Positions 15,623 to 24,396 of a stretch of DNA of 64,000 nucleotides are shown here, in pieces. Each line of letters begins with the position of its first letter. Position 1 is the stretch's first letter. The notes below the pieces were generated by a model, which saw only the letters and a list, made by a program, of their open reading frames with translations, ran no database searches and had not been told where the DNA came from. This stretch comes from Bacteroidota bacterium (GTDB taxonomy: Bacteria > Bacteroidota > Bacteroidia > B-17B0 > Aurantibacillaceae): assembly GCA_016702705.1 (NCBI GenBank), contig JADJDM010000008.1:138787-202786 (forward strand), given 5' to 3'. Made by a program: the position numbers and the translations under genes.

Positions 15623-15934
15623 ATGTTTAAAATGTGCGCAACCATAACAGCAATTCTTATCATTGCAACATCTGCTATAAAAGCAAATACTCCTTTTAGA
15701 ACAGTAGATGGAGTTGAAGTGAAACAGGATAAAAACGGGAGGGTTGCTATTACCTCTTCTAGTGAGCTAGCGCAAGTAAAATGTTTTAATGAAGAAGGAA
15801 AAAAATTCATCTTAGAAATAAACAACCACAAGAAAAATATAAAACTAGGTAACAAGCTCGAAAAAGGCGTTTGGTACTTTCAAGTAAAAACTGAGGCTGG
15901 TGAATCGGTTGTAAGGAAATTGGAGATTGCTTAG
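15623..15934 (+). CDS. Small secreted protein resembling a stand-alone T9SS sorting-domain fold
   Basis: The 103-residue product has a signal peptide (CATITAILIIATSAIKAN) and a mature part of only about 80 residues, all beta-strand-like. The second half (KCFNEEGKKFILEINN, LGNKLEKGVWYFQVKTEAGE, VVRKLEIA) follows the rhythm of a T9SS C-terminal sorting domain, where GxYxxxVxTxxGxxxxKxxx is typical. Here that domain would be almost the whole protein. No named family is recognised. It stands between terminated dnaN and the promoter of an ABC-F gene. Whether it is exported by T9SS or is a periplasmic domain of similar shape cannot be told. Confidence 0.65.
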   Translation: MFKMCATITAILIIATSAIKANTPFRTVDGVEVKQDKNGRVAITSSSELAQVKCFNEEGKKFILEINNHKKNIKLGNKLEKGVWYFQVKTEAGESVVRKLEIA

Positions 15935-15942
15935 GCCTCCCC

Positions 15943-15973
15943 TTTGTCCCCTCCCTTTATTTTTGTACTTTTG
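15943..15973 (+). promoter_or_regulatory. Near-consensus Bacteroidota promoter of the ABC-F gene
   Basis: TTTG at 15943-15946, a 19-base spacer and TACTTTTG at 15966-15973 match the -33/-7 consensus exactly. The ATG at 15993 follows 19 bases later. This is the best promoter in the window. Confidence 0.75.
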
Positions 15974-15992
15974 CAGCCTTAATTAACAAGGC

Positions 15993-17918
15993 ATGAATTT
16001 ATTATCGGTAGAAAATCTTAGCAAAGGATTTGGAGGAAAAGATCTTTTTAGAAAAATTTCCTTTGGAGTTAACTATGGTGATAAAGTTGCCCTGCTCGCT
16101 AAAAACGGAAGTGGAAAAACAACCATACTAAATATATTAAAAGGAATTGAAATTCCTGATGAAGGAAATGTTGTTTTTAAGAAAGAAATTAAAGTTGGTT
16201 TTTTAGAGCAAGAACCACAATTAAGAGGCGGCAATACAGTTATTGAAGTTTTATTAAGCGCCGAAAATCCAATTTCAAAAGCATTAAGAGAATACGAAGC
16301 TGCACTACAAGCTCATGCATTAGACCCAATGAGCGAAAAAAACGCTGACCGTTTAGATTTGGCAACTAACGAAATGACAATTTTAAACGCATGGGATGCA
16401 GAAGTTCGTATGCAAACTATTGCAGGTAAATTGGGCTTAACAAATTTTGATCAAGAAATACCTACACTAAGTGGGGGTCAACGTAAACGTTTAGCACTTG
16501 CTTGTTTACTTTTAAACGAACCCGATTTATTAATATTGGATGAGCCTACCAATCACTTAGATATTGAAATGATTGAGTGGTTAGAGCATCATCTTTCAAC
16601 TGCTGTAAAAAGCTTGTTATTGGTAACGCATGACAGGTATTTTATGGATGAAATTTGTAATCAAATTATTGAAATTGATAACAAACAAATTTATCATTAC
16701 AAAGGAAATTACCAATACTACATCGAGAAAAAAACAGAGCGCGAAATGAACGAAGCCTCAGAAGTTGACAAGGCTCGTAATTTATATCGTAAAGAACTAG
16801 AGTGGATGCGCCGTATGCCAAAAGCACGTGGCACTAAGGCAAAATCACGTATAACTTCCTTTTACGAAACAGAAGAAAAAGCTAAGTCTAAAAAAGTAAC
16901 TCAGAAAATTGATTTGAGTGTAAAGATGGCTCGCTTAGGTTCGAAGATTTTAGAATTAATAAAAATTTCAAAATCATTTGGCGATAAACATTTATTAAGT
17001 CAGTTTTCCTACACATTTAAAAACGGTGATAAAATTGGTTTAGTAGGAAAAAACGGAAGTGGAAAAACAACTTTACTAAACATTATTTTAGGAAGCGAAC
17101 CAAGCGATACAGGAAAAATAGCAACAGGTGATACAGTTGTGTTTGGCTACTACTCGCAAATGGGAATGAAGATAGATGATAACAAACGCGTAATTGAAAT
17201 CGTAAAAGATTTTGGTGAGTTTATTCCGCTTGCAAATGGCACAACCATGAGTGCTTCGCAATTACTTACTCGTTTTAATTTTCCACCTGATGTGCAATTT
17301 GGTTACGCATCAAAATTAAGCGGTGGAGAAAAACGTCGTTTGTATTTAATGACGATATTAATGAAGAATCCAAACTTCTTAATTTTGGATGAACCTACTA
17401 ATGATTTAGATATTGAAACATTGCAAACCTTGGAAGACTTTTTAGTTGATTTTAATGGTTGTGTTTTAATTGTATCCCATGATCGTTATTTCTTAGATAA
17501 AATCATCACGCAAGTTTTTGCATTTCAAGGTGATGGTACCATGAAAGATTTTCCGGGCAACTATACCGAATACCGTAATTGGCAAGATGAACAGGAAGAA
17601 ATAAAAAGAGAACAAGCTAAACAACCTGTTAAGAAAATAGAAGAGAAACCAATTGCTAAAGTTGAAACACCTGTTGCAACAGCTACTCCAAAGCAAACGA
17701 AAAAATTAAGCTACAAAGAACAACGCGAAGTTGAAGAATTAGAAAAAGAAATTGCTGAATTGGAAACTTCTAAAAATACCATTAGTGAAGAATTATCATC
17801 GGGCACATTAGACCACAAAGATTTATTAGATAAAGGATTTCAATTACAAAAAATTGAAGAGTCTCTTGAAACAAAATCAATGAGATGGTTGGAGTTGCAA
17901 GAGATGATGGAGAGCTAG
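15993..17918 (+). CDS. ABC-F family ATP-binding protein (Uup-like)
   Basis: This is a soluble duplicated ABC ATPase of 641 residues without membrane segments. Each half has a full set of motifs: Walker A KNGSGKTT near 38 and again near 352, signatures LSGGQRKRLA near 159 and LSGGEKRRLY near 441, and Walker B LLILDEPTNHLDIE / FLILDEPTNDLDIE. The linker between halves (about 240-320) is basic and helical (EWMRRMPKARGTKAKS), as in ABC-F proteins that act on ribosomes. The lysine- and glutamate-rich C-terminal coiled coil (about 565-640) is the Uup-type extension. The stop codon lies inside a palindromic repeat. Uup-type is the best guess. Confidence 0.92.
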   Translation: MNLLSVENLSKGFGGKDLFRKISFGVNYGDKVALLAKNGSGKTTILNILKGIEIPDEGNVVFKKEIKVGFLEQEPQLRGGNTVIEVLLSAENPISKALREYEAALQAHALDPMSEKNADRLDLATNEMTILNAWDAEVRMQTIAGKLGLTNFDQEIPTLSGGQRKRLALACLLLNEPDLLILDEPTNHLDIEMIEWLEHHLSTAVKSLLLVTHDRYFMDEICNQIIEIDNKQIYHYKGNYQYYIEKKTEREMNEASEVDKARNLYRKELEWMRRMPKARGTKAKSRITSFYETEEKAKSKKVTQKIDLSVKMARLGSKILELIKISKSFGDKHLLSQFSYTFKNGDKIGLVGKNGSGKTTLLNIILGSEPSDTGKIATGDTVVFGYYSQMGMKIDDNKRVIEIVKDFGEFIPLANGTTMSASQLLTRFNFPPDVQFGYASKLSGGEKRRLYLMTILMKNPNFLILDEPTNDLDIETLQTLEDFLVDFNGCVLIVSHDRYFLDKIITQVFAFQGDGTMKDFPGNYTEYRNWQDEQEEIKREQAKQPVKKIEEKPIAKVETPVATATPKQTKKLSYKEQREVEELEKEIAELETSKNTISEELSSGTLDHKDLLDKGFQLQKIEESLETKSMRWLELQEMMES

Positions 17919-17945
17919 GCTTCGTGCTTCGAGAGCCTCAGCCTA
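17916..17945. repeat. Palindromic repeat overlapping the ABC-F stop codon, copy 3
   Basis: Arms taggct (17916-17921) and agccta (17940-17945) enclose a core containing GCTTCGAGAGCCTCAGC, the same core as at 10290-10305. The first three bases of the left arm are the TAG stop codon of the ABC-F gene. No T run follows, so it does not look like a classical terminator. Confidence 0.6.
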
Positions 17946-18040
17946 CTTAAAACTTTCTAAAATTCAATAAAACGCAACCAAAGTATTTGCAAATATTTGC
18001 AATATGAGATTAAAAATAGTAATGAATAACTGACATATTT

Positions 18041-19432
18041 CTAGTTAAATTTCTCAGGAGCTTTTGCTGCATTATTTATATACCAGTTATTATTTTTAAA
18101 AACAATTTCTAAATCTACAAACCAACGATCATCATATCTTCCTCCCCACGTTGTTTTAAGTGTTTCTTTTGATATGCCTGCTTCTTTATAAGCTTTTAAT
18201 TTAGCCTTATCATCTGTTCCTTCTCTTTTAAAATTTACATTTAACGACATTTTCGAAGTTATTTTCTTTCCTGTTACGGAGTTTTCATCATCACTGTGCC
18301 CACTGTAATCATTGATATACACATTACCTAAATTCACTAAATACTTTTTAGCATCTACTATCGCGTTATAATACGAATCAATAATTTCATTTTTATTTGT
18401 TGCTTCTGGATTAACCATAGTTTCTAATTTTTTTCTTCCTTCTGTTGGATTATCATATACAAGCTTTACCATTGCTTCCATTTCCTTTCCAAAATCTTGC
18501 AAATCCGAAAGTCTGTATAATGTTCTTTCATACATCGTTTGTTTTTTATAAACTTCCTCAAAACCAAAACTTGTTAGTTCACGATATAAATTTTTTCCAG
18601 ACAATCCAGCCTCCGCAGAACTAATAGGTTTCACATTTGGAAAATGACGTTCATACATTTCAATGGAAACAGTTGCAGGGGCCCAATCCTTAGCATCTCC
18701 TTCCTTTCTATATTCAATACTAAATGGAATTTCAGCATTTTGATAATAAGTAAAAATATTACCATCGCGTTTAACAATATTCACTTTCATCTTAAAATAC
18801 CAATACCTTTGATAAGTAAGGTTTTCGTCTTGTTTGTTTTTGTCAACAAAAATTGAGTCGATTTTTACTATATCGTATTCATAAAAAGGTAAGTAAAAAA
18901 TTAATAGGTTTTTCTGGGGTGTTTTTTACTCCTTTATAATTCATTAAAATTTTCTCTGCATTTTCAACACGCTTTGCATCGGCAGAGGCATTGCCTCCTC
19001 TTTGATAGTAGCTAGTAAAAGGATGGTAAGTTTCTTTGAACTTCCATGATGTTAAACCTATTACTCCACCATAGCGAGTATATCTAACAGTAATAAGGAA
19101 ATCATAGTATTTCCCTCAGCATCTTTAGGAGTTGTAGCTAACACATTAACCTCCGTCATATCTTTATAATCTAAATTAGCCAAGTAGGCTAAATCAGAAC
19201 GATAATCATAAAACCTACTGTCTACAAGCTCACCACCATTAACATACTCTTTATATTGCAGTTTTATTTTGTCCCAACTTAATGGCGACTTAAAAACTTG
19301 TCCAATATAATTTAACGCTAATGCAGACTTAGCATCTTTTAAAACTTGATCTTTGCTAGGGTAAGCAGGCGTTTGTGCTGATACGAACCCAACAGAGAAA
19401 ATCGTCACTAATAATAAAATTACCTTTTTCAT
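18041..19432 (-). CDS. Unrecognised secreted protein, broken by two frameshifts
   Basis: Three pieces in different frames read as one gene. It starts at 19432 with a signal peptide (MKKVILLLVTIFSVGFVSAQ), moves one frame near 19095 (a missing base before TVRYTRYGGVIGLTSWKF), and moves again near 18887 (one extra T before FYEYDIVKIDSIFVDKN), then runs to the stop at 18041. The corrected protein has about 463 residues. The middle reads YHPFTSYYQRGGNASADAKR, and the C-terminal half contains DAKKYLVNLGNVYINDYSGH and WGGRYDDRWFVDLEIVFKN. I recognise no domain. It follows a lipoprotein gene by seven bases, probably in one operon. Confidence 0.7.
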
Positions 19433-19439
19433 AACCAAT

Positions 19440-19859
19440 CTATTTAACAATTTCACATTCTTTCAAATTAACACTCATAGTCATACCTGTGCAAACACCT
19501 TTTAACTTAATCAACTCATCTTTCTTAAAACTTGAAAAATCGCTACCAGCTGATGCTTTACACAACACAAATAATTTAGAATCCTTTGAGCCTTGAAAGT
19601 AAACGTTATCCGTTTGTCCATCGCGAGCAAGGACACCACTAATTGTAACTTCAGCATTTGTATACTTTTCTAGTGCATCTGAAGGATTGTTCCACCATAA
19701 ATCTGTAAAAGATTCAGCAGTAAAATCAGTAGCTAGCGCTTCTGCCTTAGTTTCCGTTTTAGTTTCTACTTTAGTGTTTTCTTCCTTGTTTTCTGTTTTG
19801 GATTTGGTTCCACAAGAGCCAAGAATAATTGCAATAATTAAAATCGATATTGTTTTCAT
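19440..19859 (-). CDS. Lipoprotein with OB-fold-like (tRNA_anti-like) domain
   Basis: The 139-residue product has a lipoprotein signal (SILIIAIILGSCG, lipidated cysteine near residue 15), a spacer of alternating lysine, glutamate and threonine (about 17-45), then an OB-fold-like domain: NPSDALEKYTNAEVTISGVL, NVYFQGSKDSKLFVLCKA, and DELIKLKGVCTGMTMSVNLKEC. This matches the small tRNA_anti-like domain found in many Bacteroidota lipoproteins. The ligand is unknown. The ATG at 19859 is preferred over an earlier codon at 19883, which would bury the lipobox. The unrecognised secreted protein follows seven bases downstream. Confidence 0.8.
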   Translation of the reverse strand: MKTISILIIAIILGSCGTKSKTENKEENTKVETKTETKAEALATDFTAESFTDLWWNNPSDALEKYTNAEVTISGVLARDGQTDNVYFQGSKDSKLFVLCKASAGSDFSSFKKDELIKLKGVCTGMTMSVNLKECEIVK

Positions 19860-19973
19860 AGTTTCATCATTAATTTGAAGCAAGTAAGCAATAACAAGCG
19901 ATACAGCCTAAATTAGATGTCGAACACCGATAAAAATTTAGTGAATAAGGTGATTTATTTAGTGAAATTTAGT

Positions 19974-20699
19974 TTAGAAAGTCTTAAATAAAGAAATGAT
20001 AGTGCTTCTAAAATTTTCAGAAAGTGGGATTTCTTTTGTTCCAACTTGAACAGCTTTCGGATGAATGGCGCTAATTTTTTTAGCATTAACTAAAAAGGAA
20101 CGATGGGTTTTTACAAATCCTTCAGGTTCTAGTAACTCCGCTAAACTTTTTAAGGTATGAGGAACTATATATTTTTTTTCATCAGTAAAAATTACTGAGT
20201 AATTATCCATTGCCTCTGCATAAGCAATATCAGCATACATTAGTTTAACTAATGTACTTTTGTCTTTTATAAAAATACTCTTTTCCGAAACCTCTTGTGT
20301 TATTGCTGGCTTAATTACTTCAGTTGCACGATAAAGAGCAATTTCAATATTACTTATTAAATCCGCAATAGTGTATGGCTTAGCAATAAATCCAGCAGGT
20401 GTGGTAAGTTTAACTCTATCTATTGTTTTCTTGTCGGTATTTGAAGTTAAAAAAACGATTGGTACTTTATATTGTTTGTTAACCTGGTGCGCTATATCAA
20501 CTCCATCTAAGCTACCTTGCAAATTAATGTCCAACAATATCAAATCAACACTTTGGGTATTTAACACATTAAACAAATCATCTGCATTATCCAAAACAGC
20601 TACAACAGTATAACCTTCATCAGACAAGAGCATCTCAATATGGTCTGCTATCAGCGCCTCATCTTCCACAATAATTATCCTCTTCTTAACACTACTCAT
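19974..20699 (-). CDS. LytTR-family response regulator
   Basis: This 241-residue regulator has an N-terminal receiver domain (IIVEDEALIADHIEML at residues 8-23, phosphorylated aspartate in DLILLDINLQG near 57, LTSNTDKKT near 86, lysine in FIAKPYT near 108) and a C-terminal LytTR DNA-binding domain (DIAYAEAMDNYSVIFTDE, then FVKTHRSFLVNAKKISAI). It starts one base after the stop of the kinase gene upstream of it, so the pair is one two-component system. Target genes are unknown; the neighbouring lipoprotein and secreted protein are candidates only because of position. Confidence 0.93.
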   Translation of the reverse strand: MSSVKKRIIIVEDEALIADHIEMLLSDEGYTVVAVLDNADDLFNVLNTQSVDLILLDINLQGSLDGVDIAHQVNKQYKVPIVFLTSNTDKKTIDRVKLTTPAGFIAKPYTIADLISNIEIALYRATEVIKPAITQEVSEKSIFIKDKSTLVKLMYADIAYAEAMDNYSVIFTDEKKYIVPHTLKSLAELLEPEGFVKTHRSFLVNAKKISAIHPKAVQVGTKEIPLSENFRSTIISLFKTF

Positions 20700-20700
20700 C

Positions 20701-22464
20701 CTACTTAAATTTCTTTATCAAAAATACATTTTTTAATCCATTTTCATTCTTCACTTTCCATTCAGCTTGTAGTTGACGACTAAGCGAGCGAATCATTAAT
20801 TTCCCGAAATTATTTGAATTTGTTTCATTAGAACCAACTCCATCGTCACTTACCTCTAGCTCAAGTAGATCATCAAACTTTCTCAAGACAATTTTTACTT
20901 GCCCTTCGTTTTTATTTGCAAATGCATGCTTAAACGAATTTGTAAATAACTCATTAATTATTAAACCTAAAGGAACTGCGGTATTTATATGCAAGCGTAG
21001 GTTTTCTACTTCACACACCACTTCAATTTTCTTATCATCTGATTTAAATGAGTTCTTTAAACCAGTAACTAATTCACTAATGTATTGTTGCATTTCAACA
21101 CTTTCTATCGAATCTTTTTGGTATAGGAACTGATGCAACAATGCTATTGCACCTACCCTTTTTTGAATATCTTTAACAGCAGTGATTGTTTTCTCATCTT
21201 CATAATTTCTTGATTGCATATCAATAATACTATTTATTAATTGCAAGTTGTTTTTTACACGATGATGCACTTCGGCAATAAGTACTTCTTTCTGTTTTAT
21301 ATTTTCTTCATTTAATTCATTCTTCTCATTTAAGAGTTTATTTATACGTTGTTTAGATCTAAATGCTAAAACAATTATTAATAAGAGCAAGGTAATAACT
21401 ACAATCACAGCAATCATAAAATTTCGCTGGGTTAAACGACGCTGAACTTCTTTGTCTTTCTCCGCATTAATACGAATTAATTCTTTATCCTTTTTTTCTG
21501 TTTCGTACTTGGTTTGCATCTCAGCAATAGATGCATTTCTATCTTCATTTAAAATACTATCGCGTAATGCAATATATTTGTTTAGGTAAACATGCGCATT
21601 TTTGTAATCACCCATATCTACATAAATATCATTTAAACTTTCATAAGCAAATTGCTTACGATTTATTAATTGATTCGAAGTACACAATTCTAAATCTTTA
21701 AATGCGAATTCCAGCGCCTTATCAAACTGCTTTAATTTAGAATAAGTATTTGCCAAATTATTATAAGCACTCGATTTTTTCTCAGTTATTCCAGATAGCC
21801 TTAAGAAAACTTCGTTCTGAAGATAATAATTCAAGGCCATCTTAAAATCCTTTTTATAATAGTATACACTCCCCATGTTACTAATACAGGTCATCATTCC
21901 AGCTGAATCATTACTTGATTTATGAATAGCTAAAGCTTCATTATACAATTGCAAGGATCTATCTAAACTATCGAGGTAAGTATTAATAATGCCAAGATTA
22001 ACCATTGCTCCAGCTGCGCGTTTTAAATCATTCCTACTTTTATCTATGGCAAGTGAAATAGTTAAGTATTTGTATGCCTCTTTGTAATTGTACTGCGCGT
22101 AGTACATTAAGCCTAAGTTGTTGTATGAAAATGAAAGTCCAGCAGAATCTCTAATCTCTTCTTGAATTTTTATTGCGTTTAAAAAATAAGGCAAGGCCTT
22201 TTCTGGCTTACCATTAATATCATAAAGAACACCAAGCTTAGCGTAAGTATTTGCAAGGCCTATAGAGTAATTGCTTCCCTTTGCCAATTGGATTGTTTCG
22301 TCGCCAATTTTAACTGCCTTTTCAAAATCCAAAAACACAGTCTTCCAAAGTAAATCATTCAGCGAATCTATTCGCTTATGAGCAGTCGTTTGAGAAACCC
22401 CAGACTTGGTTAATGCAAATAGAAAAAACAGAAAGAAGAATGCTAATTTTTTGAGCTTACACAT
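20701..22464 (-). CDS. TPR sensor histidine kinase (HisKA_2 type)
   Basis: The protein (about 587 residues) has a signal peptide (LAFFFLFFLFALTKSGVS), a periplasmic array of about six tetratricopeptide repeats (residues 35-310), a coiled coil, a single membrane helix (FMIAVIVVITLLLLIIVLAF), and a cytoplasmic kinase. The kinase has the HisKA_2 histidine motif EVHHRVKNNLQLINSI and an ATP-binding domain with INELFTNSFKHAFAN and DDGVGSN. The ATG at 22464 is chosen; the earlier TTG at 22482 lies inside the -7 element. It precedes the LytTR regulator by one base. What the TPR region senses is unknown. Confidence 0.93.
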   Translation of the reverse strand: MCKLKKLAFFFLFFLFALTKSGVSQTTAHKRIDSLNDLLWKTVFLDFEKAVKIGDETIQLAKGSNYSIGLANTYAKLGVLYDINGKPEKALPYFLNAIKIQEEIRDSAGLSFSYNNLGLMYYAQYNYKEAYKYLTISLAIDKSRNDLKRAAGAMVNLGIINTYLDSLDRSLQLYNEALAIHKSSNDSAGMMTCISNMGSVYYYKKDFKMALNYYLQNEVFLRLSGITEKKSSAYNNLANTYSKLKQFDKALEFAFKDLELCTSNQLINRKQFAYESLNDIYVDMGDYKNAHVYLNKYIALRDSILNEDRNASIAEMQTKYETEKKDKELIRINAEKDKEVQRRLTQRNFMIAVIVVITLLLLIIVLAFRSKQRINKLLNEKNELNEENIKQKEVLIAEVHHRVKNNLQLINSIIDMQSRNYEDEKTITAVKDIQKRVGAIALLHQFLYQKDSIESVEMQQYISELVTGLKNSFKSDDKKIEVVCEVENLRLHINTAVPLGLIINELFTNSFKHAFANKNEGQVKIVLRKFDDLLELEVSDDGVGSNETNSNNFGKLMIRSLSRQLQAEWKVKNENGLKNVFLIKKFK

Positions 22465-22479
22465 ATTACTGAACTTATT

Positions 22480-22487
22480 CAAAGATA
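22480..22487 (-). promoter_or_regulatory. -7 element of the kinase/LytTR operon
   Basis: Reads TATCTTTG on the minus strand, an exact TAnnTTTG match, 15 bases upstream of the kinase ATG at 22464. It rules out the TTG at 22482 as start codon. Confidence 0.5.
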
Positions 22488-22504
22488 CGAATATTGAATG
22501 AGTA

Positions 22505-23347
22505 TTAAAACCTCACAACAAAATGCTCCTGCTCCTGTTGTTCTTTTCTAAATAAAACAATCCCAATAAAAAATAAGTCGATACTTAATTTTACTCGTTC
22601 ATGGGTTTTAATAAATTGCCAAGCCTCTTGCATGCCTTCACTCCAGTTAATGTCGTCGAAAATTAAAACAGAATGTTCATTGCACTTTGGGAGTAGTTGA
22701 TTAAAATAATTGATGGTTGCTTCTTTGGTATGATTTCCATCTATGTAGGCAAAATCAACACTACCTAACTTATTTAATAAAGTGGTGAAAGTATCTTTGA
22801 AATCGCCTTCAACTAATTCTATATTTTCAAATTTATTCTTTTTGAATTGTTGTTTTGCAAAGTTTGCAATTTCTTTACTTCCTTCTAAGGTATAAATTTT
22901 TGCTTTTCTATTTGCAGCTGCTAAATACATAGTAGTTAAACCCACGGATGTTCCTAGTTCAATAATCGTGTTTGGTTTAAAATGATTTACTAATCTAAAT
23001 AACAAACGTGCATACTTCTCACTTGAAATTCCATGTTTTACAATATCTTTTACTTTGCGTTGATTACCTTTAAAAACACGAGAACCTGCGCCAAAATCGG
23101 TGATATTCAATACGGTTTCATCTGCATTTAATTGCGCTCTTGCTTCAGAAAGTCTTTTGTAATCGTAAAATTCATCCTTTAAATAAATTACATTCAACAC
23201 CAAATGAAACATAAAAGGCGAATGCATTCCGTGCTCGTTATTCGAACGTAGGTAATACTTTAAATAACGAACGATATAGGAAATGGAAGTCAATTTATTT
23301 GCTTGCTTCTTGTGCGTTTTTTTTGTGACGTAAGAATAAAACATCAC
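22505..23347 (-). CDS. Class I SAM-dependent methyltransferase (Methyltransf_24 type)
   Basis: The protein (up to 280 residues) has a Rossmann methyltransferase fold: SAM-binding IIELGTSVGLTTMYLAA near residues 127-143, IYTLEGSKEIANFAKQ near 150, VDFAYIDGNHTKEATINYF near 195, and the metal-like VLIFDDINWSEGM near 225. This is the O-methyltransferase-like family with an acidic DDIxW site. The N-terminal part (YLRSNNEHGMHSPFMFHLV) is typical of the Bacteroidota branch. The ATG at 23347 overlaps the preceding gene by 53 bases; a TTG at 23293, two bases after that gene's stop, is an equally plausible start. Substrate unknown. Confidence 0.85.
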   Translation of the reverse strand: MMFYSYVTKKTHKKQANKLTSISYIVRYLKYYLRSNNEHGMHSPFMFHLVLNVIYLKDEFYDYKRLSEARAQLNADETVLNITDFGAGSRVFKGNQRKVKDIVKHGISSEKYARLLFRLVNHFKPNTIIELGTSVGLTTMYLAAANRKAKIYTLEGSKEIANFAKQQFKKNKFENIELVEGDFKDTFTTLLNKLGSVDFAYIDGNHTKEATINYFNQLLPKCNEHSVLIFDDINWSEGMQEAWQFIKTHERVKLSIDLFFIGIVLFRKEQQEQEHFVVRF

Positions 23348-24239
23348 CCACTTTTGGCTGTTGCCCCTCCTTCATTCTATTCTTTTTATACAAATGATAA
23401 ATGCGAATGCCATGCAGCTGAGCAATAGATTTCATGGTTTCGCCTTTTGTTACAACATGGTAAGGCTCCAATGCTTTGCGACGCTTACGCTCTACATAAA
23501 TTTTTGTCCCAGCTTGTAATTTATCATTTTTAGTGAGTTCGTTATAAGCTAACAAATCTTGCAACTCCACATCAAACTCACTTGCAATTTTAAAAAATGA
23601 GTCGCCTGGTTTTGCAATAATAAATTTAGTGCGGTTAAAACGCAAAACCTGTCTTAATTCCATTTGTGTTTTAGGAGCGCCACTTGCAATAGGCATATTA
23701 TGCATATCTTGCAACTTATCGTATTCAAATAACTTATACTTTTCAATAATTTCGATTAATTGTTCGGCATATTTTGGATGCGTTGCATAACCTGCTTCCT
23801 TTAAACCCTTTGCCCATCCTTTATAATCGGTTAATGGTAAGTCAAACAAAAAGGCATAACGCGGACGATTTTTTAAAAACAAGGAATGGTCGGTATAGGA
23901 ATCTAATACCTTTTCATACTTTCTAAAACATTCGTTTTTCGCGTCATCATCCATGTAATAACTTTCACCTGTCCAGCCTACATGGCATTTAATTCCAAAG
24001 TGATTATTTGCATAAACAGATAAAGCGCTGTTTCCATTTCCACTCTCTAACATATTTTGCGCCAATGTAATACTTGCAGGAATGCCATGCGAGAGCATTT
24101 CTGAAATTGCATCTTCTTTGTAAATCTTAATGTAATCGCTTGGAGTATTCTTTTTTTCGGAAGGTTGAGCCAAAGAGCTAACACTTAGTATCATTGAAAA
24201 TACTAATAAATACACATATTTAGTCAACGCACACGTCAT
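23295..24239 (-). CDS. Secreted glucosaminidase with two LysM domains
   Basis: This is a cell-wall hydrolase of about 314 residues. It has a signal peptide (YVYLLVFSMILSVSSLAQ), a glucosaminidase (GH73-type) domain around residues 35-180 with the catalytic glutamate in AQNMLESGNGNSALSV and the NHFGIKCHVGW segment, then two LysM peptidoglycan-binding modules (FIIAKPGDSFFKIASEFDV near 207 and YHVVTKGETMKSIAQLHGI near 265). The ATG at 24239 starts the signal peptide; an earlier in-frame start at 24332 adds 31 residues without a plausible leader. Expected role is cutting GlcNAc bonds in peptidoglycan during growth or division. Confidence 0.92.
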   Translation of the reverse strand: MTCALTKYVYLLVFSMILSVSSLAQPSEKKNTPSDYIKIYKEDAISEMLSHGIPASITLAQNMLESGNGNSALSVYANNHFGIKCHVGWTGESYYMDDDAKNECFRKYEKVLDSYTDHSLFLKNRPRYAFLFDLPLTDYKGWAKGLKEAGYATHPKYAEQLIEIIEKYKLFEYDKLQDMHNMPIASGAPKTQMELRQVLRFNRTKFIIAKPGDSFFKIASEFDVELQDLLAYNELTKNDKLQAGTKIYVERKRRKALEPYHVVTKGETMKSIAQLHGIRIYHLYKKNRMKEGQQPKVGDVLFLRHKKNAQEASK

Positions 24240-24349
24240 CCAATACAAATTTACAACAAGAAAGGTGGGTTTTTGTCGATGAAAACTAGGTTTATGAACA
24301 GTGATATGTTGAACATAGACGAAATTTAGCATTTATTTAACATGAAAAC

Positions 24350-24380
24350 TTGCAAGACAATAAAAGTTTCCATAGTTTTG
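24350..24380 (+). promoter_or_regulatory. Promoter of the tetR-RND efflux operon
   Basis: TTG at 24350-24352, a 20-base spacer and TAGTTTTG at 24373-24380 match the Bacteroidota -33/-7 pattern, 17 bases before the TetR ATG. Confidence 0.6.
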
Positions 24381-24396
24381 TTCCCGATTTTAGAAA

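Noticed and set aside
17916..17945. Terminator after the ABC-F gene
   Set aside because: The hairpin has no T run on either strand, has a large loop, and matches the repeat family core instead.
22465..22482. TTG start of the TPR kinase at 22482
   Set aside because: The codon lies inside the -7 element, so it would not be transcribed as a usable start; ATG 22464 begins a good signal peptide.
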